Shown in pieces: positions 22,912-32,520 of a stretch of 64,000 bases of DNA. Below the pieces are notes generated by a model. The model saw nothing but the letters and a program-made list of their open reading frames with translations. It did not search any database and was not told the DNA's origin. Origin of the DNA: Axinella damicornis (lineage: Eukaryota; Porifera; Demospongiae; Axinellida; Axinellidae); the NCBI GenBank assembly GCA_963931865.1, contig OZ007512.1, positions 7,372,208 to 7,436,207 on the forward strand, in the 5' to 3' direction. Every line of letters begins with the position of its first letter. The stretch's first letter is position 1. A program made the position numbers and the translations under genes.

Positions 22912-23088
22912 GCTGCCGAGGAGGCCCTGAATACTCTGAACAAGGCGAATCTAGCAGAGCTGAAGTCCTTCAGCAAGCCTCCCCCAGCTGTGAGTAGTGT
23001 AACAGCAGCTGTGATGGTCCTCTGTGCCCTCGCCAACAAGATTCCAAGGGACCGCTCCTGGAATGCCAGCAAAGGAATAATGGGCAAG
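22912..23088 (+). CDS. dynein stalk / microtubule-binding-domain exon
   Basis: The 59-codon frame is intact: [20 protein letters not shown], then [20 protein letters not shown] and [16 protein letters not shown]. The ALNTLNK…L.ELKS…PP..V..V..AVM pattern marks the end of coiled-coil 1 and the start of the microtubule-binding domain. Confidence 0.95.
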
Positions 23089-23230
23089 GTCTGTGCCTGT
23101 GTGTGTCTTGTGTCTATGGTTACCAAGTAAACTTTTTCGTGTGATATTTATGTGGTACTCTTCACTTACGTATAGTCACTCACACACACGTACACACACA
23201 CACCTACAACCATACCCACACACACTCACA

Positions 23231-23290
<60 letters not shown>

Positions 23291-23408
23291 ACACACACGC
23301 ACACACACACACACACACATATATACAACCATACCCACACACACTCACACACACACACACACTCCCAATACACAACACACGCAACTGCACATACATCTTC
23401 ACTGTCAG

Positions 23409-23685
23409 GTCGACCAATTCTTGGACTCTCTGATCAAATTTGACAAGGAAGACTCCAACCTGCAAGCCATACGACCCTACCTCGACAACCCTGAATTTGA
23501 ACCAGACTTCATCCGCTCCAAGTCTTTGGCCGCAGCTGGGTTGTGCTCATGGGCTATCAACATTGTGAGGTTCTATGAGGTGCATGTTCTGTGACGTGGA
23601 GCCCAAGAGGAAGGCTCTTGCTGCAGCCAACGCCGAACTTGCTGCCGCCAGAGGCAAACTTGCAAAGATTACAGCCAAGATCCAG
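23409..23685 (+). pseudogene. dynein MTBD / coiled-coil 2 exon, frameshifted
   Basis: VDQFLDSLIKFDKEDSNLQA, IRPYLDNPEFEPDFI and AAAGLCSWAINIVRFYE run to 23581. Four extra bases (CATG) then shift the frame before CDVEPKRKALAAANAELAAA and RGKLAKITAKIQ. The last 24 bases are tandemly duplicated (see 23662-23709), giving two candidate donors. AAA5, which should follow, is absent. Confidence 0.95.
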
Positions 23686-23709
23686 GTAAAGATTACAGCC
23701 AAGATTCAG
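23662..23709 (+). repeat. 24-bp tandem duplication at exon end
   Basis: AAGATTACAGCCAAGATCCAG plus GTA is repeated once with a single C/T difference. Both copies end in CAG followed by a GTAA donor, so either could be spliced. Confidence 0.85.
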
Positions 23710-23871
23710 GTAATTACACCAGTCTGTCATACTATCTGTATGTGTTGCTGCTGCTGCACATGGTATCTTACTCATTCCTCACTTTAGTATGTTCTCAATC
23801 CTTAATTCCAAAGGAAGCATTAGGGTCGTGCCTTCTGTGGGTGAAGTTTGTGGTGTTTTGATTACTCGGAT

Positions 23872-23939
<68 letters not shown>
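23872..23939 (+). repeat. 68-nt uninterrupted poly-G
   Basis: Sixty-eight consecutive G residues lie in a dynein intron, the longest homopolymer in the window. The true length cannot be trusted from an assembly. Confidence 0.95.
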
Positions 23940-23940
<1 letters not shown>

Positions 23941-24499
23941 TGATATAACAGGGTTGGTAGTTCAAAGTTACATAGAAATTTTCCGTCAGGAATTATCATA
24001 CTCAGTTGTCAAGATAAGAGAATTTGCAAACTAGAATTTTTATATTAAGGTCTCTGTTTTGAGATCTGGTCACATAATATTATACGTATCAATGGGATTC
24101 CCGCCTTCCTCAATGTCTTCATCTCCCATCTCCATCTCTATATTTGTACCAAGAGCGCATGATGACTGTTTTTTCATGGCAGAGGAGGAAGAGTGTGTGA
24201 CTGGCAAAAATTTGAAACAGGCGAAATCTCTGGCGTGTACTAAAAATAGAACACGTGAGCTCAACACGTTGGATATCACGCCAGGTAGGCATGTAGGGTA
24301 GGGATAACCTTAAGGCCAGTTGATTTGAAGAGTGACCGAAGGTACGTATTGTGCAAAAATGTACGTTCTAGCTTGGTGGGATTTGAGAGACCAATACAAG
24401 CCTCGTTCCCCAACTTTTGTCACTTACTGTACAATAAACAGTGAGCGACAAAAAGCTGAGGAGGAGCCTGGGAGCGAGGCTAGCCAGTACCTCCCAAAC

Positions 24500-24850
24500 A
24501 CAAGTATCTAGGACAGCAATCAAATGTCAGAGTACCTATTTGCGACATACTCAGACACTTCCTGGGATGTCCCAACCGGAACGTCCCCTCAAGCTTACCT
24601 CTGGTGTGTAGTCCCAGGTTGCAGTGTCCATTGAAGTCGTGGGATGTCCCCAAGACTTCCCAGGATGTCCCCTCAAGGTGCACTCATGTGTGCCATCTGT
24701 CCCAGGACATCCTTGGACGTCCCAGTTGTCTCAGGCATATACTCTATGGGCCAGTCCCTGGTCTGAGATGTTCCATCTGTCCAAGGACAACCATGGGCAT
24801 CCCAGGTTGTCCCTGGGATATGGACTGTGGGCATCACCAATCCACAGATG
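24500..24850 (+). repeat. degenerate minisatellite of GGGATGTCCC-type units
   Basis: Motifs such as CTGGGATGTCCC, CGTGGGATGTCCCC and CCCAGGATGTCCCC recur irregularly at roughly 20-40 base spacing. No coding interpretation is supported. It occupies the intron where AAA5 would be expected. Confidence 0.6.
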
Positions 24851-25064
24851 GAGGCTCTAAGACCACGGCCATGGCCGCCCCTATGGCGCTGGCCCTGGGG
24901 TGAGCATCTTCAGTACACTTGGCTGACCAGAGTGACGAGCGTGAATGCCCTAGTTGTGTTGGTGGGACATGGATAGGGTTTGTATAGTGGATGTCTATCC
25001 TGTCATCTTGTATTATGTAGCAAAACACACACCTGCATGTCCACACATACATGCACACCTATAG

Positions 25065-25228
25065 GCTGAGCTGACAAAGCAACAGAATGAGTTCAAGATC
25101 AAGCTGAAAGAGCTTGAAGACTCCCTCCTCTCTCGTCTCTCTTCTGCTGGGGGAACTTCCTCGGAGACACCACCCTTGTTGAGAACCTGGAAACCACCAA
25201 ACACACTGCCACTGAGATTGAGAAGAAA
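25065..25228 (+). pseudogene. dynein exon (AELTKQQNEFKIKL…), one-base shift
   Basis: AELTKQQNEFKIKLKELEDS, then LLSRLSSAG, lead into a GGGGG run one base short. A sixth G would restore NFLGDTTLVENLETTKHTAT and EIEKK to the GTAAGG donor. This segment normally follows AAA5. Confidence 0.95.
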
Positions 25229-25285
25229 GTAAGGAGATTGTATGACATTGTGTATTGAGGTGATGTGCATGGTAACATTGATCTC

Positions 25286-25385
25286 AGCCCCAGTCCCGAT
25301 CCAACCCCAGTGCGGATCGCTTCCAGTATCACCCACGGGGAAACTGGAAGCAATCTGCGCTGGAGTTGGTTGGGTCTGGGACTGA
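25286..25385. repeat. foldback repeat, copy 1
   Basis: GATCCAACCCCAGTGCGGATC and its inverse …CGCTGGAGTTGGTTGGGTC flank a short centre (TTCCAGTATCACCC). A second copy lies at 31745-31835. Confidence 0.75.
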
Positions 25386-25452
25386 GACTACTACCAGGTA
25401 AACTTGCACCACATGTGATGAAATAAAGTAGTAGGATCACCAAAATAAATGA

Positions 25453-26027
25453 CAGGGATGAAAATAACGGCCGGCCATCGGCCAAAATCCGTTCGTATAG
25501 CTAGGTTGGCCGTCCATTTCACTTCACGATCGGTCTTTACGGCCGGACAAGAGGTGAGCATGCGCCTGCAATAATTCAATTTCACCACGTGTAGAAAAAT
25601 GCAGAGTCATCAAAATGGCTACGACTATTGCGTGCACTCGCAAGCGAAAGACAGTTAGCTGTGGGATCAAGCGCCTCGAAAACGAAGCAATCGAAAAGAC
25701 AAGTGTCAAAGGAGACTTTCCACAACTGGCAACGGATATACGAGCTGGAGCATCAGTCTATGACGTCTACGTGCTAAAGTGGACGATATGGACAGCTATA
25801 GGTCTCTTGTTTCTACACTTTGGTGCGTTGTTTGTAGGCCTGGGCAGTATATAGACTAGAATATTATGATATCTTGTGCAATCATGCTATAGTGCATGTA
25901 TTATTGTATGTTCTTGCTGTGCAATAGAAATTAATGTCAGATCAACATTCGATGGTGGCAGGTCAAGTAACATTGTGGTCTGACAAAGTTCAGGCTGTTG
26001 TGAAAATAATAGTTATTTTCATCCCTG
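25453..26027. mobile_element. hAT-like MITE with TAAATGA target duplication
   Basis: The ends CAGGGATGAAAATAAC and GTTATTTTCATCCCTG are perfect 16-base inverted repeats. TAAATGA flanks both sides (25446-25452, 26028-26034), seven identical bases where hAT elements make eight. An open frame at 25615-25854 (79 codons, MATTIACTRKRKTVSCGIKR…) lies inside, of unknown family. The element sits in a dynein intron. Confidence 0.8.
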
Positions 26028-26199
26028 TAAATGATCCCTGTATGCTGAGCTTATCAAAAATGAGTCCACCAGTTCGGCCCCCTGTCATGTGTCCATATTA
26101 GTCTGCTGTTGACGAACACAACAGCATAAATAAGAAGGTTCATTGGCAATCATAATAGTTTGTTCACTCTTGTGATGTTGTCCATGCAACCGTTTCAAG

Positions 26200-26340
26200 G
26201 TGGAAGAGGCAAAAGCAACGGAAAAGAAGATCAACGAGGCAAGAGAGCACTACCGTCCGGCTGCTGCGAGGGCATCCCTGCTCTACTTCATCCTGAATGA
26301 CCTGGAGAAAACCAACCCTCTCTACCAGTTCTCGCTCAAG
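26200..26340 (+). CDS. dynein exon ([21 protein letters not shown])
   Basis: The 47-codon exon is intact: [20 protein letters not shown], then [20 protein letters not shown] and FSLK. It corresponds to the conserved start of the AAA6 region. A GTTGGC donor follows. Confidence 0.95.
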
Positions 26341-26371
26341 GTTGGCATTAGCTTAGACACTAGACACCCAT

Positions 26372-26592
26372 CATCCAAGCAAAGGAAACGAAGATCAACG
26401 AGGCAAGAGAGCACTACCGTCCGGTGGGCATCCCTGCTCTACTTCATCCTGAATGACCTGGAGAAAATATCAACCCAGTTCTCGCTCAAGGTTGGCATTA
26501 GCTTAGACACCCATTAGCTTAGACACCCATTAGCTTAGACACCCATTAGCTTAGACACCCATTAGCTTAGACACCCATCACCCATTAGCTTA
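26372..26592 (+). repeat. partial tandem copy of the preceding exon plus 16-bp tandem repeat
   Basis: 26372-26491 repeats the exon (AAGATCAACGAGGCAAGAGA…TTCTCGCTCAAG) with small deletions that break its frame. It continues through the donor into GTTGGCATTAGCTTAGACAC. ATTAGCTTAGACACCC is then repeated about six times to 26592. The duplicated exon is non-functional. Confidence 0.9.
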
Positions 26593-26996
26593 GACACCCT
26601 TGTAGCTACCTCTATTGGGATGCTCACCATGGAAACAAGCCCACCCCCTTGCATAACTAGCTGTCTATAAGACAACATTAGTGTATACTACAACAGTCAT
26701 TTTTTTTATGGCAAGCATCCTTACTAAGCCTCTATTGTACGTACTTACAAGCAACACCACTGCATGTACCTACTGTGTATCAACTCTAGCACCTTACCTA
26801 CTGTGCTTGCAAGCATGCCACTTTACCCACCATGTTGTACCATACCTACTGTGCTTGCAAGCGTATCATGTACAGTATCTATTGTATACGAACTTACCGC
26901 TGTGCCTGCTATAATATATCATCATTTTTTTCTATTGTGCCTGCTATGTATCAAAATACCATTCTACCTAATGTGTATCGATCCTACCTTTTGCAG

Positions 26997-27123
26997 GCCT
27001 TCAGTGTGGTGTTCCACAATGCAATAGAGCGTGCACAGCATCACCTACCTTGTGTTTACATACACCACCAGGGGACTGTTTGAGTGTGACAAGCTCATCT
27101 TCCCCTCACAAGTCACATTCCAG
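26997..27123 (+). pseudogene. dynein AAA6-region exon, internal deletion
   Basis: AFSVVFHNAIERA is followed, after loss of about 16 residues and a shift, by SITYLVFTYTTRGLFECDKL and IFPSQVTFQ at a GTACGT donor. The (T)TRGLFECDKL motif is diagnostic. Confidence 0.95.
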
Positions 27124-27923
27124 GTACGTATACACAATGTCATGCAACGTACAACGTGAAGCACCAATAAACCCCAGCACACTTCGGATGCAAGAGGAGT
27201 GAACTTTCAGAACAATCCAGCGGTTTGAGCGTCAGATGTTTTCACCACTGCAGGATCCACTGTAGCCTTTTACTCCCCCTAATGAATACGTGATTTGGTT
27301 ATGTATCCCATTCCATAGGCCTCAAACAAGCCAATTCTTTCTGTTCTGACTGATCAATACATAATTGGGGTGAAGGCTAAGGGGTGGATGGTGAGCTTAG
27401 ATAGTGAGCATATGCCTAAGGAGTAATGGTTATAGCTAATAGGTAGCTTAGGATTAGCAATTGATTTATGTGAGTAATAAGGCTTTAACAACTAGGGAAT
27501 TTCCCTAGTAGACTAATTGATTGACTAATTGAGTACCAAATGGAACGCTAGACAGCTTGAATCACAGTTCCTGTGTTGGCAGCAGTACAGATCCGGTTAC
27601 TGCCGGATCAATGATTGCTGTATCGTGCCTGAGCTATATACAGTCACGTAGAACTAGTAGAGCTCCCAGCCATCTTGCAAGCCTCGTTCCCAGACTCCCC
27701 CCCCCCCCCTCCCCCCACCCCCACCCACCACCACCACCACCAGCAGCTATTTGTCACATACTGTACTGGAAACTATGCTACCATCTTGCCACAACCGTGA
27801 GCATGAGGTAATGAATTGTGTGTAATCAACACACAAGAACCGTTCAGTTGATTAGTCACGCAACTAATTGTTCAGGCCCTTATGAGTAATGATCACATTA
27901 TTAACTATGTACTACATCTGCAG

Positions 27924-28084
27924 GTGTTGTTGATGAGCAAGCAGATTGGCCCTGGAGAGCTGGACTTCCTGCCATCACACCCAACGTTGTCAGCCCAGTG
28001 GACTTCCTCAGCCACCAATGCTTGGGCAGTATCAAGGCACTCTCTAATATGGAGCAATTCAGGGACTTGGACAAGGACATTGAG
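27924..28084 (+). pseudogene. dynein AAA6-region exon, one-base shift
   Basis: VLLMSKQIGPGELDFL is followed by a one-base loss, then SPVDFLSHQCLGSIKALSNM and EQFRDLDKDIE. The segment continues from VTFQ of the block above. Everything between here and the last exon (several hundred residues) is missing. Confidence 0.95.
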
Positions 28085-28520
28085 GTATGACTTTGTACGT
28101 TTGTTCTGCGTACATATTCCGGGTTATGGACTGCTTCAGTGATATTACCGAGGGACGGACTAGATTGAGCTGAGCAAGCTTGACAAAGGCACAATAATTA
28201 TGTCCTTATTCGACTAAATTGAAATTCCAGGTACCTTGTACCCATAGATCACCACACAGTTAGGCTCCATTCCAGATTTGAAGTCGGATGTACGGTGTAC
28301 AAATTACGGCCTCCCAGACTTCCACTGGAGGCACCTCTAGTAGAAAGGCCATACGTAATTCCCTCTGTAAATCAGGTTTACTTTAAATCTGGAAAGCAGC
28401 TTATATGCATGGTGAGCAACGGGTACAAGGGGTTGTCGCCTTACGGGCACAAGGGTTTGTCGCCATCCTATGTACTCATCCATATGACTATTGTAGCTCC
28501 TATTTACTGTAAATTACATG

Positions 28521-28569
<49 letters not shown>

Positions 28570-28598
28570 CACACGCACACACACACACTACATCACAG

Positions 28599-29158
28599 CA
28601 GTCATGGAGGACCTTGAGACCTCCCTCTACCTTGAGACCTCCCTCTTCCTGTCCATCCTCGTGGACAAAACTGGCCTACCCATCACTGGCTGCCCTCTCT
28701 CTATGGTTTGCTGACCATTCGAGAACTTGAGAGCTGGGTTTCCGACTTCAACATGCCAACCTGCATCTGGCTTGCAGGTTTCTTCAACCCCCAGTTCTTC
28801 TTGACCGCTATCATGCAGTCCATGGCCCGCAAGAATGAATGGCCTCTCGATAGGATGTGCCTACAGTGTGACGTCTCCAAGAAGACTTCAGCAGCCAACC
28901 AAGAGAGGGTGCCTATGTCCACAGGTTCTACATGGAAGAACCAGGAATCAAGATTAAAGGAATTTACTCCTGCTATGCCCGTCATCTTCATCCGAGCTAC
29001 TCCACTCGACAAGCAGGACACTATGAACATCTACGAATGCCCGGTCTACAAGACTCGCACTCGAGGTCCCACCTTTGTGTGGACCTTCAACCTGAAGACC
29101 AAAGAGAAGCCAGCAAGGTGGATCATTGCTGGAGTGGCCCTTGCTGCTGCAGGCATAG
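28599..29158 (+). pseudogene. dynein C-terminal exon
   Basis: The reading starts VMEDLETSLYL, passes LAYPSLAALSLWFAD, and with shifts reaches IRELESWVSDFNMPTCIWLA, GFFNPQFFLTAIMQSMARKN, EWPLDRM and VYKTRTRGPTFVWTFNLKTK. The final GVAL is followed by one extra G; removing it would give LLQA and TAG at 29156-29158, the usual dynein ending. A local shift also occurs at REGAYVHRFYMEE (around 28905). This identifies the 3' end of the gene. Confidence 0.95.
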
Positions 29159-29539
29159 AAGCAGCTCTTACTTTCCCAAGACTTTCGACTTTATTGTAGT
29201 TTATTTACTAGCTACAGCTGGACTGACTGAGGGATGTTGTTAGCTTATTATAGTTTGTAGTAGTTGTTTGGAGGGTATTGCCAACATCTGACATGAGAAC
29301 ATCAGGGCCAGAAATTGGACAGCCATGTACATATGGGCTGTAGGCCCTGAGTGCATACGTACCTGGTACTCATTAAAATTAATATTATGATACATGGTCA
29401 GTAGAAGTCAAAAATGATTAATATGCTGTCATCAGCTGGGTACTGACAATTTGGAAATCGTCAGATGTAATACCACCAAGTGCCCCTGTGATAAAAGAGC
29501 AAAAGAATCAGTCACAGCCAAGCCACATAAATCAAAGGA

Positions 29540-29863
29540 ATGAACATGGAATTTACATCACAAGACGTACTACATAGTTTCGTGCCCCTGGCTCGTGTGG
29601 TATACCGATTTGGTACCCATCACTTTGTCCCACCCAGAAACACAGCAGTGTCTTGTATCACACGCAGTGCCATTCGAAGTATATATGAACTTCTAATTCT
29701 CATAGCCATTGGAGGTGATCATGATACGTATATATCACGGCAAAAAAAGACAAATCAATTGACGTGTTTATGCGATTTCTCTGCTGGAACTAGGAAAGAT
29801 TTGAGTGAGACCCACGGGGATTGCCACAAGTATATCAAACAGCTGAACTTCTACCAAGACTAG
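29540..29863 (+). CDS. unrecognised 107-codon open frame
   Basis: It begins MNMEFTSQDVLHSFVPLARV and ends IKQLNFYQD. Cysteines cluster late (LTCLCDF…HGDCHKY). No family is recognised and no splice or promoter evidence was found. Confidence 0.2.
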   Translation: MNMEFTSQDVLHSFVPLARVVYRFGTHHFVPPRNTAVSCITRSAIRSIYELLILIAIGGDHDTYISRQKKTNQLTCLCDFSAGTRKDLSETHGDCHKYIKQLNFYQD

Positions 29864-30576
29864 AGGTGCACACTCTGGAATCGGTAAGTAGTTGACAGCA
29901 GGCTGTTGTTAGGGTGCTGACAGTGTTGATGGAAGGTACTAGCTGAGACTGTTGTACCAAAGCACCACAACTGATCAGCCCCCAGCGGCAGCTTAGCTGG
30001 GCAGCTGTACCATTTGGCTGAGTCCGGTGTATCCACTGCAAGTCCTCTCTTTACTGTCTGAGGTTCTGCCTCCAGGAGTTCTGCCTTGGTAAAGTCTAAT
30101 AGCCCTCTTCCTCTCCTTCTAGAGTAATGAGAAGCAGCACTGTAAGCCAAGGATCATTAGACATGCACAAATTGCTGTGCCTATAGAAAAACTGTACACC
30201 ACATTTGGCCAGGCCAAGTGCTTCAAGTAGCAAACCCTGCACAACAAAGCTTCTTGGACTTCTGCAGAGGCCCATGCAGGATCATGTTTATCACACTAAG
30301 TCTTACACTTTCTACATCCCAGAGCCATGGGTGCCTATTTCCACAGTAGATGGGTCACAACACTGTGCTGAATAGATTTGTAACTACTAGCTAGCATTAC
30401 CAAGACCATGGTGGCTATCTCTGGAGGGTTTCTACATGAACTCCCTAATGAATGCTGCATACAGGACAGTTGACACCATCTTATCCTTCCTTCTCTGCTT
30501 TCCCTCCCTCCCAATTCTCTCTCTTCACTTTAATACTTTCGACCAGAGATGGTCTACTTACAGAAGAGGAGTTAGT

Positions 30577-30635
30577 CTCGCGGGCCAGCCTCTCGCCACA
30601 CCCACTTCCCGTGTGAGAGTCTGGCCCGCGAGGAG
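30577..30635. repeat. GC-rich hairpin
   Basis: CTCGCGGGCCAG and CTGGCCCGCGAG are inverted with partly pairing inner arms. It resembles the other short foldbacks. Confidence 0.7.
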
Positions 30636-30912
30636 TGTCAAGCCCGACTGCAACCTCGGCGGCCTCGTTCCAAGATGTCAAGCCTTGTCAAACTTTTCCC
30701 AAGCGCCATATGATCTGGGCACCAGCCTACGGAACAACATTCGGACTCAACAACAGTGGTGCCAACAGAGGGAGCGCCAATGGCAGAGGGTCTACTGGAG
30801 GAGGCCAACGCCATCGGTGAGAAACGACAGAGACAGAGACACACTCCTCACCATCCACAGTTTACGCGTGCACCTGGTGTTTGGCGCCAAAATGTGGCTA
30901 CCGCGATTCCGG

Positions 30913-30979
30913 CCAATCAAATTTGAGCAGGAATGGTACCGGCGCGCGCCATGCCAGCCGGCTTCTGCGAGTATAAAAG
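30913..30979 (+). promoter_or_regulatory. CCAAT/TATA promoter-like pair without an obvious gene
   Basis: CCAATCA (30913-30919) and TATAAAAG (30972-30979) are about 53 bases apart in a GC-rich context, a spacing seen in histone-type promoters. No histone or other recognised frame follows. An unassigned 202-codon frame spans the site (30436-31044). Confidence 0.3.
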
Positions 30980-31082
30980 CGAATTCAGCTCTGCGGAAGC
31001 CATTCGGGCTCGGTTTTAGCTCGGGTGAGGTTAAGGTGAGGTGAGCCCTCACCCTAACCTTACTCTTGCTGATTACCATAGC

Positions 31083-31290
31083 ATGGGAGGGTGGGAAGCA
31101 TGGGAGGGTGGGAAGCATTGGAGGGTGGGAGCATTGGAGGGTGGGAGCATTGGAGGGTGGGAAGCATGGGAGGGTGGGAAGCATGGGAGGGTGGGAAGCA
31201 TGGGAGGGTGGGAAGCATGGGAGGGTGGGAAGCTTGGGAGGGTGGGAAGAATGGGAGGGCGGGAGCATGGGGGGGGGCGGGGCTGGGGTG
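31083..31290 (+). repeat. G-rich minisatellite, ~17-bp unit
   Basis: GGGAGGGTGGGAAGCAT and shorter 15-base variants are repeated about twelve times. The runs of three G make quadruplex formation plausible. Confidence 0.9.
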
Positions 31291-31744
31291 GGAGCACAAA
31301 GGGCGCATGGGAGGCGCGCGGGGCTGGGGTGGAGCATGGGGGGCGCGCGGGCCTGGGTTAGAACCACGGGGGCGCGCGTGGCTGGATGGGGGGCGGGGCC
31401 TGGAATGGGTGGAGCCATGGGTCTCATGGCATAAAGAGTTCAAAGTTCGCTAATAGTTCAGTAGGTCATGCAGAAGAGCCACACTGAGAGTGTTGTTGAG
31501 CGATAGAGGACATCCTAAGGTAGGCATTGCCGTATGTGTTGATAGGCAATATCTACAAACGGTAACGGTGTTGGAATTTACTTTCACTAGGTGAAGTAGG
31601 AGGTACTTTGTACAGCTAAATTTTTAAGAGCTCTGCTGTCGTGCAAAGCTGAGTGACAATATGGCCCGAGTGTAGTGTTTGTGTTACCAACTATTGTCCT
31701 CTTACACTGGATCCTTCCCAAGTAGGGAAGACGTTCTTTACTGG

Positions 31745-31835
31745 TTGGTCTTGTCCCAACACCCAAACCAACCCCAGCATGGATCGCTTCCAGTATCACA
31801 CACAGGGAAGCGATCTGCACTGGGGTCTGGGACCA
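31745..31835. repeat. foldback repeat, copy 2
   Basis: CCAACCCCAGCATGGATCGC and the inverse GCGATCTGCACTGGGGTCTG match the 25286-25385 element. The centre TTCCAGTATCACACAC is shared. Confidence 0.75.
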
Positions 31836-32520
31836 GACTATCTACTGCATGGTTATTATGCAAGTGCAGATTCAGTCGACCAGTGCTACACTCAAGAAAT
31901 TGGCACATATAATCTCTTAAAATTGTAGTTAGATGCCACACATGAACTGGTACTGGTCACTGTACTTGTAACCGTCTGTTATGAAATATTAGAGCCCAAA
32001 ACTACCTACACCCACAGCATGCCTGGCCGAACATGAGACATAAATTGGTACAGTGTCTTGTGAATTTGATATCTGCTAAAGTAGGGAGAACATGTTATGT
32101 ACAGTTTTGTTTTCTTTCTCGATCTCAAAGGATTCATTCCAGACTTGAGTACAACGCAACTCCAGAATGAAAGTGGCATCATCTGCAGTGGTTCACACAG
32201 CTGTCTTTGAGTGGGACAAACTGAACACAACAGTATGACAAGGTAGGTCTTTCATGGCCATTTCATGACATCATCCCTACTTTGCTTCCTTAGATTAATT
32301 AATTAACCCTTTGTCTGCGGGTGTTGCCGAAATGCGACACGCGCAACCACGCGCGTAGTGCGGACGTCGCAATTATGCGACGAGGTAGCCGTCAATTCGA
32401 TAGCGCGCGCCTCTCGAGCGCGGACGATCTTCATCGAGATCGCCTGCTGCAGACAGCTTGCCTAGTTGTAGTAGTCTCCGAACAGAGCGATTCACAAAGC
32501 ATTCCTGAGCACCTGCTACC

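Larger units (their letters stand above)
309..29158 (+). pseudogene. DNAH: axonemal dynein heavy chain (outer-arm type), decayed, overall extent
   Basis: Dynein heavy chains are the ATP-driven motors of ciliary arms: N-terminal tail, linker, six AAA modules with a coiled-coil stalk after AAA4, and a C-terminal domain. Blocks in the right order from 7.8 kb on match DHC_N1, DHC_N2/linker, AAA1 (GPAGTGKT), AAA2, AAA4 ([10 protein letters not shown]), stalk, and the C-terminal exon. The motif SKDIRSQMPEHSKAFD points to the outer-arm class (DNAH5/8/9/11/17 type). The visible coding blocks sum to about 4.5 kb, against roughly 13 kb for a full gene. AAA3, AAA5 and most of AAA6 are missing although the flanking splice sites remain. 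At least ten frameshifts, three or more in-frame stops and altered splice sites support a pseudogene. Assembly errors could explain some single-base lesions but not the missing modules. Confidence 0.85.

Noticed and set aside
31041..31453. Overlapping open frames of GGWEAWEGGKH type
   Set aside because: They are translations of the 17-bp minisatellite; several frames and strands are open at once.
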